Of a stretch of 9,626 nucleotides of DNA, positions 1-6,295 are shown piece after piece. The translations under genes and the position numbers were made by a program. The first letter of the stretch is position 1, and every line of letters begins with the position of its first letter. The notes beneath the pieces were generated by a model that was not told where the DNA came from, ran no database searches, and saw only the letters and a program-made list of their open reading frames with translations. The DNA comes from a bacterium (lineage in GTDB: Bacteria; CSSED10-310; JAJRTK01), in NCBI GenBank assembly GCA_024278345.1, contig JAJRTK010000405.1, positions 1 to 9,626 on the forward strand. Direction: 5' to 3'.

Positions 1-69
1 CCAGGGGATGGAATCCCCGGACCACCTTCGGGTAACGCGCGGCGTGACCCGCCGAGCGATAGCGAGGCG

Positions 70-591
70 TTGCCCGGACGCTTGCGATTCCACAGTCCCG
101 GGAATGTCCCGCCTTGCGTGGATACCCCTCTCTTGAAACGGGGAAAGCTGCCAGGCAAGAAAGTGGGCCGTCAGTGGGTGCTTTCGAAGGAGAAGCTGCC
201 GGTATCGGACGGGCAAAAGCAGGCTTGGATCGCGAAGCGGCAAGAGGTGGCCGGTGTTGTGGATAAGACGCTGGGGCGGCTTCGCACGGGGCCGACGGAG
301 AGTTATTCGGTGACGGACCTTCGGGCGTTTGCCGCGGGGGTCGAACTCCACGGACGGGTGCGAATTCGGTTGGCGGAGAGTGTGGGGCTTTGGGATCGGC
401 GTGGATTGTATCACTGCCTGGAGCAGATGGATTCCTTGGGCCGCCAGCTCGGGGGGGGGGGCATGGCGAGTGGCGGCGGACGGATTGCCGGCGCCGCGAG
501 CGGAACACAACAAAACTCTCACCTATCCGTCTGCCGGGAAACGCGTTCCAGGAGGGCCTCAACTTTTTGCTCGATGATGGGCCATAGGTAG
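70..591 (+). CDS. Truncated excisionase/MerR-type HTH protein, probably a gene remnant
   Basis: The reading frame is open from base 1 of the window; the first usable start is a TTG at 70. Around bases 130-205 the translation LLKRGKLPGKKVGRQWVLSK matches the second half of the helix-turn-helix domain found in excisionases and small MerR-like regulators (recognition helix, then the basic K/R-V-G-R-x-W wing). The first helix and the usual E-A-A start are not visible; the upstream residues are Pro/Gly-rich and do not look like protein. Residues to about base 450 have ordinary codon use and then reach an 11-G run, after which the three frames end at 577, 587 or 591 inside the antisense 3' end of the glycosyltransferase. 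I read it as a 5'-damaged gene, possibly also frameshifted at the G run. DNA binding is inferred only from the half-domain; the C-terminal part is not recognised. Confidence 0.4.
   Translation: MPGRLRFHSPGNVPPCVDTPLLKRGKLPGKKVGRQWVLSKEKLPVSDGQKQAWIAKRQEVAGVVDKTLGRLRTGPTESYSVTDLRAFAAGVELHGRVRIRLAESVGLWDRRGLYHCLEQMDSLGRQLGGGGMASGGGRIAGAASGTQQNSHLSVCRETRSRRASTFCSMMGHR
451..461. repeat. Homopolymer run of 11 G
   Basis: Eleven consecutive G residues lie inside the HTH-remnant reading frame. Each length modulo 3 gives a different C-terminus, with stops ending at 577, 587 or 591. Such runs are prone to replication slippage and also to assembly or sequencing error; the sequence alone cannot separate these. 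Confidence 0.9.
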
Positions 592-1694
592 TTGGCCTGG
601 AAATAGGCTTGTCCGGCTTCTCCCATCTTGTTTCGGAGCTTCGGCTGGTGGAGCATGAGATCGAGGGCTTCCTCGAATTCGCTGTAACCCTTGTAGAAAA
701 GTCCGCCGTTGGAGCGGATGCACTGCCCCTGGAGGACCTTGCACTGGGCGTTGGCCAGAACGGGCCGGCCCAGGGCCCAGGCTTCGAGGACGATGACGGA
801 GAGCGACTCGTACGGAGAGGGCATGATGAGCAGCTCCGCCTGGCGGAGGGCCGAAAACTTCTCTTCTTCCGTGACGAAACCCAGGTGCTGGATGCCCGGG
901 TGGCGGGGAATGTTGATGACGCTTTTTCCTAAGAGAATCAACGGGGGAGCACTGGGCCGCTTGGCCGCGTACCGCTGGTAGTAGTCGAAAAGGCGCTTGC
1001 AGCCCTTGTTCTTGTCTACTCGGCCGACGTAGAGAAGATAGCGAGCCAGACCCCGCTTGGCCTTGAAATCGAAGAGCTTCTCCTGGGGGACGAGCTGGAC
1101 GCCGCTGCCGATGATTTCGTGCTGGCACGTCTTGCCGGTGGCCTGCTCCACGAGATCTCGTTCTTCGGGGGTCAGAAAGAGCATTCCTTGGGGAAGCCGA
1201 AGCAATTCCCGGGACGCGGCGAGGTCGATGGCGTGGTCCTCTTCCGCGGTGGGGACCAGGACGGCGCGTTGGGCCACTTGCGGGAGCCCAAAGAAGGTCT
1301 GGTAGTATCGGTAGGCGTAGAAAACGAAGAGATCGAACTCCTTGGCATGGGTGTGGAGGGCCCGGATGAGCTTCGGGGATTCGGGGCCGTTGAGGCGGAA
1401 CCATTCTTCTTCATCGGCGGGGCTGTGATCGTCGAAGAAAACCAGGTTGGAGATGTCGTGGAACTTGCGAAAGCTCCGTTGCCGGCGAACGCGGTACCGG
1501 TGGACGGGGATCCCGGCCACGTTGGTGGTGCCACGTCGGTAATGGTTGGCCCAGGTCAGGTAGTCCAAGGCGCAGGTGGTGAAGATTTCGACGTGGTGGT
1601 TCCTGGCAAGCCGTTGGGCCAGCCAGCGGCAGTGGAGCTCGCCGCCTCCGTTGACTTCGAGGCCGTATCGTTGGATGACAAAGGCAATGCGCAT
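519..1694 (-). CDS. Family 4 glycosyltransferase (GT-B fold), copy 1
   Basis: Protein of 391 aa, the usual length for a retaining GT4 enzyme, which moves a sugar from a nucleotide-sugar donor to a cytoplasmic acceptor. The N-terminal Rossmann half starts MRIAFVIQRYG with a glycine loop and His (GGGELH, residues 16-21). The C-terminal donor half starts near 222 with Y-V-G-R and K230-G231, the usual phosphate-binding residues, and carries the EX7E signature in PYESLSVIVLE (E296 and E304). No signal peptide or membrane span is seen. It is the last gene of the minus-strand operon, 121 bp behind the flavoprotein gene, with no good Shine-Dalgarno before its ATG. It is closely similar along its whole length to the glycosyltransferase at 7594-8784. 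Donor sugar and acceptor cannot be read from sequence. Its last codons overlap, antisense, the HTH remnant. Confidence 0.93.
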   Translation of the reverse strand: MRIAFVIQRYGLEVNGGGELHCRWLAQRLARNHHVEIFTTCALDYLTWANHYRRGTTNVAGIPVHRYRVRRQRSFRKFHDISNLVFFDDHSPADEEEWFRLNGPESPKLIRALHTHAKEFDLFVFYAYRYYQTFFGLPQVAQRAVLVPTAEEDHAIDLAASRELLRLPQGMLFLTPEERDLVEQATGKTCQHEIIGSGVQLVPQEKLFDFKAKRGLARYLLYVGRVDKNKGCKRLFDYYQRYAAKRPSAPPLILLGKSVINIPRHPGIQHLGFVTEEEKFSALRQAELLIMPSPYESLSVIVLEAWALGRPVLANAQCKVLQGQCIRSNGGLFYKGYSEFEEALDLMLHQPKLRNKMGEAGQAYFQANYLWPIIEQKVEALLERVSRQTDR

Positions 1695-1815
1695 GACGGG
1701 GTTCGCGGAAGGTGGCGGAGGTGCCGCTGCCGGTGGAAAGAGAGGTTTCGGGGGTGGCCGGAAAGTGGTGGGATTCCGTGTTGTTTGGTGGCGGTGGTTA
1801 CCGAGGTCCGAAGGG

Positions 1816-3378
1816 TTAGGCTGTCTTGGCGGGCTTGAATCCCGAACGCTTCAAGAGCTGCGCAATCTCGGCCCTGGTTGCGCCGAGTTTTTGCGCGGCG
1901 GCCTGGAGGTCCTCCGCCAGGACGGGATACCAGTTTTTCCGCCCGCGGTCACATAGCCCGGCCACGTCGAAGGGAGCGATGGCGGATTCCACGGCGGATC
2001 GCAGTTTTTCGGGCGCGGTTTCCGGGTCCATGGCAAGTTCGCAGGCTGCCTGGAAGCCCGGTCTGAATTCTCCATGGGCAGCCAAGAGGAAGGAGCTGGC
2101 GGCTTCGGGGCGGCCCAGGCGGCGCATGGTTTCGGACCAGCTTGCGGCGGCGAAGTAGAGAAGGGTCAAATCGTTGAAGGCCGGTGGCCTGTCCATGGTG
2201 GCGTAGAGGGCGGCCAAGATCCGGACGGCGGCCTGGATTTCTTCCCCAGTGCGTTCTTGGTACTCGTCCAGGAAGACGTTCCAATCCGAGTCTAGAATCC
2301 CGGCGCGGAGGGCTCTGGCAAGACGCTGAATCCCGAAGAGGGCCAGGGGGAAGCCCAGGGATAGAAGAGGATCCACGAAGGCTGCCGCGGATGGCAGGAG
2401 AAGGAATCCGGGCCCCGTCACGGAGCTGGCGCGGAAGGGGACCACTGGGGAGTGGCGCCAGGGCTCGCAGGGAATTGCCCCCTGGAACTGGCGGCGGATG
2501 GAGGGATATTCTTGGAGCGCCGCCTGCCAGAGTTGTTCGGGATTCCGGGTGGTTCCAGCAGGGAGGCGGCTGGGATCGCCCACGATGCCGGCGCTGGTGA
2601 TCCCGTTGTCGAAGTGGAGCACCCAGATCCAGCCGCCGGAAAAAACGTGATGGACCGCTGCGTCGTCTACGGGATAGGGGGGTTCATGGGCATTTTGGAA
2701 CTCTTCGAGCCATGCCAGGCGTCGGACGTCGCGAAAGTGTGTGTAGGCCGTCACCGTTGTGGGGAAGGGGGAGAAGGGGGTTTCCCGGATTCCCAGGTGC
2801 TCCGTGGCGAAGCCTCTTTGCCCGCTGGCGTCGATGAGCCAGTCGGCCTGGATCTCGCATGGGCCGGTGGGTGTTTCCAGGGTCAGCCGGACGTTTCCAG
2901 GGGCCACGTGGGCCTCGGAAATGGTGGCGTGGTCGATGTATCGGACTCCGGCGGATACGGCTTCCGAGAGCAGAAGTAGGTCAAAGTCGGGGCGGTACCA
3001 GTGGGTATCGGCAACCTCGTCGTGGGGGCTGGCCGCCACCAAAAGCTCGTTTTTCCGGTCCGGCGTCTTGGAGAACGGTTTTCCCGGGCGGTGGTGGTAA
3101 AAGGTGAAGCCGCGTTTGAGGCCACAGCCCACGGTGGGGTGGAAGCGCTGCCAATGCCCCCAACTCTTGAGCTGATCCAGGATCGGCAAGTCAAATTCCC
3201 CGGCCAGCTCTTCCAAGAGCAGGTTGGCCAGGGGTGACGAGGATTCTCCGATGACGAAGCGAGGATGCCTGTCCTTTTCAACGAGTGTCACGTGGTAGCC
3301 CAGCCCGGCGGCGAGGGTGGCGGTAATGGAGCCGGCAAAACCGGCGCCCACAACGACGAGGTGCTTTTGATGGGTCAT
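1816..3378 (-). CDS. FAD-dependent oxidoreductase of the flavin-halogenase-like superfamily
   Basis: Protein of 520 aa. An N-terminal Rossmann motif GAGFAGS (11-17) binds FAD, followed by E34 for the ribose. IGESSSP (43-49) is the GESxxP-type motif of tryptophan- and phenol-halogenase-like flavoproteins. K88 in CGLKRGFTF lies where halogenases carry the catalytic Lys. DASGQRG (183-189) is a second FAD-contact motif. WIWVLHF (250-256) sits where halogenases have WxWxIP: both Trp are kept but I-P is L-H. AAAFVDPLLSLGF (331-343) matches the late FAD motif but lacks the preceding Gly-Asp. The region after 350 is helical and not recognised. It could be a divergent halogenase, a hydroxylase or another oxidase; assignment to the superfamily is firm, the reaction is not. 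GGAG lies 7 nt before the ATG. A 56-bp gap separates it from the radical SAM gene, so co-transcription is likely. Confidence 0.88.
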   Translation of the reverse strand: MTHQKHLVVVGAGFAGSITATLAAGLGYHVTLVEKDRHPRFVIGESSSPLANLLLEELAGEFDLPILDQLKSWGHWQRFHPTVGCGLKRGFTFYHHRPGKPFSKTPDRKNELLVAASPHDEVADTHWYRPDFDLLLLSEAVSAGVRYIDHATISEAHVAPGNVRLTLETPTGPCEIQADWLIDASGQRGFATEHLGIRETPFSPFPTTVTAYTHFRDVRRLAWLEEFQNAHEPPYPVDDAAVHHVFSGGWIWVLHFDNGITSAGIVGDPSRLPAGTTRNPEQLWQAALQEYPSIRRQFQGAIPCEPWRHSPVVPFRASSVTGPGFLLLPSAAAFVDPLLSLGFPLALFGIQRLARALRAGILDSDWNVFLDEYQERTGEEIQAAVRILAALYATMDRPPAFNDLTLLYFAAASWSETMRRLGRPEAASSFLLAAHGEFRPGFQAACELAMDPETAPEKLRSAVESAIAPFDVAGLCDRGRKNWYPVLAEDLQAAAQKLGATRAEIAQLLKRSGFKPAKTA

Positions 3379-3434
3379 GGGGTTTCTCCGCGATTAACGT
3401 GCGCGTGGGTGTTTGCGGGAGCACAATGGCGTGT

Positions 3435-4454
3435 TCAAGGGGAGTCTTCGCAACTGGGGCAGGTCGCGGGGCGCGTGGGCCTTTGGGTTCGGTTCATCGT
3501 CTCCATGTTTTGCCGGCGTTCCTTGAAGCAGTCAGGGCAGACAGAAAACTGCTCCAAGTCCCAGAGATCGGCCAGGACTCGGCCACGGCCAAGCTCCAGG
3601 GCGCCTTCCATGGCGGCTTCCAGGGTAGGGAGCGCCGGTGGCTTGAAGAGGCCTTGGCGGGCGAGTTCGTCCAGGGCCCCGTTCCCCGGGCGCGTGGGGA
3701 TCAGAACAGCGGTCTCCGCTCCGGCCTCGAAGGCGAAGTCAGCGGATCGAACGGCCTGGGGTACGCTTTCGACCGGGGGAGTGAACGGTGGTTGTACAAG
3801 GATGAAGGCTCGCACGGCGACCCCCGCTTCGTCAAGGCGGCGGCAGGTCTTTCGAAAGCAATTCAGGTCCATGCCCTTGTTCAGGCGCCGGAGGATCCCG
3901 GGGTCGGCGCTCTCCAGGCCCATGGCCAGCTCCAGTTTTCCGTCGATAAGCTCCCGAAATTCCAGCGCCCCACGACCCACCAGGGCGGGATGGCACTCCA
4001 CAATGACCCTCTGGAACCGACTGACCAGCTTGGCGATCTCCGGAAGATCCGCCGGGGGGATCGCCCGTGGATCGAAGAAGCTCCCGGCGTTGTAGAGCTT
4101 GATCCAGTTGGTTTTCCGGAGCCGCGCCAGGGCGTGGCGGATCTGCTCCGGGATCGCCCCCGGCTCCACCGGCTCGGGGAGAGTATTCTTCCAGAGGTCG
4201 CACGTGAGGCAGCGCCAGGGGCACTCCCCGTTCGTCAGGAAGATCGTGGCGACGCTTGTGCTGTTGCCCGAGCCGTCGGGCTCGGACTCCGCGAAGAAGG
4301 CGTATGGCACGCGGGAATCGAGGTCACCTGTGCGGCGTCCACGTCGTGCCAGAATCCACCGATCCCGGCCCTGTCGTCCCGATGGATAGCGGTGGATCTC
4401 CTGGTTCGGCCCTTCCCGGATCTCAGGTTCGGTGGCCTGCCCGATCAGCTCCAT
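3435..4454 (-). CDS. Radical SAM enzyme, C-x3-C-x2-C type with C-terminal paired CxxC
   Basis: Protein of 339 aa. The cluster motif C78-P-W-R-C82-L-T-C85 would bind the [4Fe-4S] that splits S-adenosylmethionine to a 5'-deoxyadenosyl radical. After it come barrel segments, including YNAGSFFDPR (121-130), VIVECHPALVG (150-160) and the GLES segment (179-182, SAM contact). C306-x2-C309 and C332-x2-C335 close the protein and could bind zinc or an auxiliary Fe-S cluster. The core resembles the Elp3/MiaB/NifB-like radical SAM group; I cannot assign a named subfamily or substrate. The ATG lies inside the end of the upstream asparagine synthetase-like gene (shared ATGGAGCTGA), so translation is probably coupled; there is no Shine-Dalgarno of its own. 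This coupling suggests the two proteins are needed in matched amounts. Confidence 0.9.
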   Translation of the reverse strand: MELIGQATEPEIREGPNQEIHRYPSGRQGRDRWILARRGRRTGDLDSRVPYAFFAESEPDGSGNSTSVATIFLTNGECPWRCLTCDLWKNTLPEPVEPGAIPEQIRHALARLRKTNWIKLYNAGSFFDPRAIPPADLPEIAKLVSRFQRVIVECHPALVGRGALEFRELIDGKLELAMGLESADPGILRRLNKGMDLNCFRKTCRRLDEAGVAVRAFILVQPPFTPPVESVPQAVRSADFAFEAGAETAVLIPTRPGNGALDELARQGLFKPPALPTLEAAMEGALELGRGRVLADLWDLEQFSVCPDCFKERRQNMETMNRTQRPTRPATCPSCEDSP

Positions 4455-5761
4455 AGCGCATAGAATTTTTGGCGGTAGTCCGCGGTCTCGGGAAAGATCC
4501 GCCGGAGCCGCTGGGCCTGGACGGCTCCATGCTGGAAGCGCCGCTTGGGGTAGATGGGCATTTCCAGGCCCGTGAGGGCCCGGATGCCATGAAGGACGAT
4601 TTCGCCTTTCAAGCGGTAGAGATCTCCATGGTCGTAGTTTGTGAGGCCCACGAAGGGAATCGCCTCAGCCACCTCGATGAGAGCCGGTCGCGTGAAAGGG
4701 CTGAACCCCTGGAAACCCAGCATCCGAAGCGGCGCGTAAACCCGCGTGCAGGAGCGGCTCAGGCCCCCGGAATAGGTAAGAGAGTGCTTGATCTTCCCCA
4801 CGCCCCATCCTTCCTGATAGAGCATGGAGTTTCCCAGAACGCTCTGGATGGTGAGCTCCGGGTTTTCCTCGATGGGATAGTCCTTGAGGTTCTCGTCGCC
4901 GCCGTCGCCGTCCAAAAGGAACCGCCAGTCCGGGTACCGGGCACGGATCCCCTTGCAGAGCGCCAGCACCATGGAGGCGCACTCCAGGTCTAGCGGCTTA
5001 TAGTCTTCCACTACCCGAAGCACTTCCAAAACGTCAAGCTCGTCGAGAGACCCTTCCACCGGCTCCAGGAACAGCTCCAGGTCCAGGGCTTGGAGGAAGC
5101 GGCGTGCCTGGACCAGGTCCGCCCCTTCTCCCAGGTCCAGGGTGAATGCCTTGAGACGGCCCAGGTTCATCCCCGACTTTTTCATGACGTAGTACGTCAC
5201 AAGGAAAACGGCGCCGCTGTCGATACCGCCGGAAAAGCAAACGCCGATGGGTGCCCCTTTGGGAAGGGCGGCGAGCCACCTGGAGATCTCCCGGGCAAGG
5301 GCCCCGATATATTCCTTCCCGGCCATGGCGGGATCCGCCGGAAGGACCCCCTGCGGTGGCGCGAAGAAACGCACATAGGTGGGCTCGGGATCCGGGCAGC
5401 CCACAAGGTGCAGCTCCACTACGTGATGGGCCGGCACCATCCGGGTGTAGCTGGGGTGGAATTGCTTCCCAAGGCCTTGGGAAACGAGCCAATCCCGGAT
5501 GGCGTCCATCCGGTGGGCAACGACGAGGACCGGGCCAGCCTGGCGCTTGGCCAGAAAATAGCGCATGGGGCGATCCAGGGATCGGGCCATGCGCACGATT
5601 TCGCCCCGTTTTGCCACGATGGCGAAGGAACCGTCGATTTCTCTCACGTCTCGGGAAGAACCCTCCAGCACGCGTCGCCGCGCTTCCTCCAGGGTCATGC
5701 CGTGCAGGCGATTCAGTTCGGGGTCAAGAAGATCGACCACGCGCTCCACGTTACGGTCCAT
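4445..5761 (-). CDS. Asparagine synthetase-like ATP-dependent amide synthase without glutaminase Cys
   Basis: Protein of 438 aa. The C-terminal synthetase domain has the PP-loop SGGIDS (177-182), which binds ATP pyrophosphate, an acidic DGDGGDE (284-290) matching the GDGxDE segment of the family, and K385 in RLKGEIV near the expected catalytic Lys. It should adenylate a carboxylate and form an amide. The N-terminal part keeps a late piece of the glutaminase fold (IDGSFAIVAKRGE, 42-54), but the first 60 or so residues of a normal domain, with the N-terminal Cys nucleophile, are absent. In-frame TGA and TAG at 5771-5776 rule out a longer start. It therefore probably uses free ammonia or an amine (intermolecular, or internal as in beta-lactam synthetase or lasso cyclases). 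GAGGA lies 6 nt before the ATG. It is the first gene of the operon. Amidation of a surface sugar acid is an alternative role. Confidence 0.9.
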   Translation of the reverse strand: MDRNVERVVDLLDPELNRLHGMTLEEARRRVLEGSSRDVREIDGSFAIVAKRGEIVRMARSLDRPMRYFLAKRQAGPVLVVAHRMDAIRDWLVSQGLGKQFHPSYTRMVPAHHVVELHLVGCPDPEPTYVRFFAPPQGVLPADPAMAGKEYIGALAREISRWLAALPKGAPIGVCFSGGIDSGAVFLVTYYVMKKSGMNLGRLKAFTLDLGEGADLVQARRFLQALDLELFLEPVEGSLDELDVLEVLRVVEDYKPLDLECASMVLALCKGIRARYPDWRFLLDGDGGDENLKDYPIEENPELTIQSVLGNSMLYQEGWGVGKIKHSLTYSGGLSRSCTRVYAPLRMLGFQGFSPFTRPALIEVAEAIPFVGLTNYDHGDLYRLKGEIVLHGIRALTGLEMPIYPKRRFQHGAVQAQRLRRIFPETADYRQKFYALWS

Positions 5762-5845
5762 GTGGCTTCCTCACTACCGGGTCAAAGTCACTTCATTCTG
5801 GCATTCAAGTCCACGAGCGCCCATTATGGGGCCCCGAAGTCCTTC

Positions 5846-5875
5846 ATCATAAGCGGAAATGGTGCCACTGGCCAA
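5846..5875 (-). promoter_or_regulatory. Candidate sigma-70 promoter of the operon
   Basis: On the minus strand TTGGCC (5875-5870) and TATGAT (5851-5846) are separated by 18 nt. The -10 matches 5 of 6 consensus bases and the -35 matches 4 of 6. Transcription would begin near 5839, giving a leader of about 78 nt before the ATG at 5761. The MITE-like element's flanking repeat begins only 3 bp upstream of the -35, so the element may have replaced upstream control sites. Inferred from motif match only. Confidence 0.3.
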
Positions 5876-5877
5876 CC

Positions 5878-5885
5878 CTGGCAGC
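5878..5885. repeat. Left target-site duplication CTGGCAGC
   Basis: CTGGCAGC abuts the left inverted repeat of the MITE-like element and is repeated exactly at 6040-6047. The identity runs to 10 bp (CC added on the 5' side) because the right inverted repeat ends in CCC, so the true duplication length is 8 to 10 bp. Confidence 0.85.
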
Positions 5886-6039
5886 GGGACCTATCAAATT
5901 GTCGTGTTTTTGCTTTACAATTTTCTTCGCCGAAACGGTGGTACCGGCATCTTGCCGGTGTAGCGCCCTCCGGGCTGCACGGAGCCGGGAAGGAGGCCCG
6001 CCCCAGCGGTGATGTTGTCAACCGGATCTGATAGGTCCC
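5886..6039. mobile_element. 154-bp MITE-like element, copy 1, complete
   Basis: The ends GGGACCTATCA (5886-5896) and TGATAGGTCCC (6029-6039) are perfect 11-bp inverted repeats. Directly outside both lies CTGGCAGC (5878-5885 and 6040-6047), an 8-bp direct repeat as left by transposition. Inside are AAATTGT/ACAATTT and ACCGGCA-TCT-TGCCGGT hairpins. There is no open frame able to code for a transposase, so it must move in trans. Bases 5888-6028 recur at 9486-9626 with one visible substitution (T at 5943, C at 9541 in the GGTGGYACC segment). An 8-bp duplication is compatible with IS families such as IS1595 or IS256, but the parent is not identified. Short frames over it are not genes. Confidence 0.88.
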
Positions 6040-6047
6040 CTGGCAGC
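6040..6047. repeat. Right target-site duplication CTGGCAGC
   Basis: This exact copy of 5878-5885 directly abuts the right inverted repeat (ending at 6039). Together they define the insertion boundaries and imply a relatively recent event, because no base has diverged. Confidence 0.85.
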
Positions 6048-6295
6048 CCACCTTTCCGGAGCCTTTGCATTCGGATGCCAATGAGAGCGCAAGTCGATCC
6101 CACTCTCATGCAAGCGCTAGTCAGCAGCCTGACGGGCTTCCGATTTGCCAATGGGGGATTCCGTGTTACCCTTTTTGTCTTTCTTGGATTCTTCGGGAGA
6201 GCGTGGATAGAGAGTGGCGCCTCCTGGTTGAGTCTCCATGGGTTTCTACCCATTGTGCGATCATTTTCCGTTCCTTCCATCCAGCGAGCTAGACT

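Larger units (their letters stand above)
5762..6295. other. Divergent intergenic region carrying a MITE-like insertion
   Basis: This 534-bp region separates the minus-strand operon from the plus-strand DUF362 gene and must hold both promoters. It contains a plausible operon promoter (5846-5875), the 154-bp element (5886-6039) and about 250 bp in front of DUF362. In the latter part I see two small inverted repeats: ATGAGAG/CTCTCAT near 6082-6110, and ATGGGT/ACCCAT with a TTCT loop near 6238-6253. I see no convincing sigma-70 boxes for DUF362; a TTGCCA near 6146 has no good -10 partner. No gene is supported here. Confidence 0.7.

Noticed and set aside
1119-1838. A 239-codon plus-strand frame opposite glycosyltransferase 1
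   Set aside because: It is an antisense shadow of the real gene without any domain-like sequence.
5824-6081. An 85-codon minus-strand frame covering MITE copy 1
   Set aside because: It is explained by the repeat; the same peptide appears over copy 2.
1769-6168. A shared 13-mer GGGATTCCGTGTT upstream of glycosyltransferase 1 and upstream of DUF362
   Set aside because: A single 13-base match in a window this size is expected by chance, and the flanks do not extend it.
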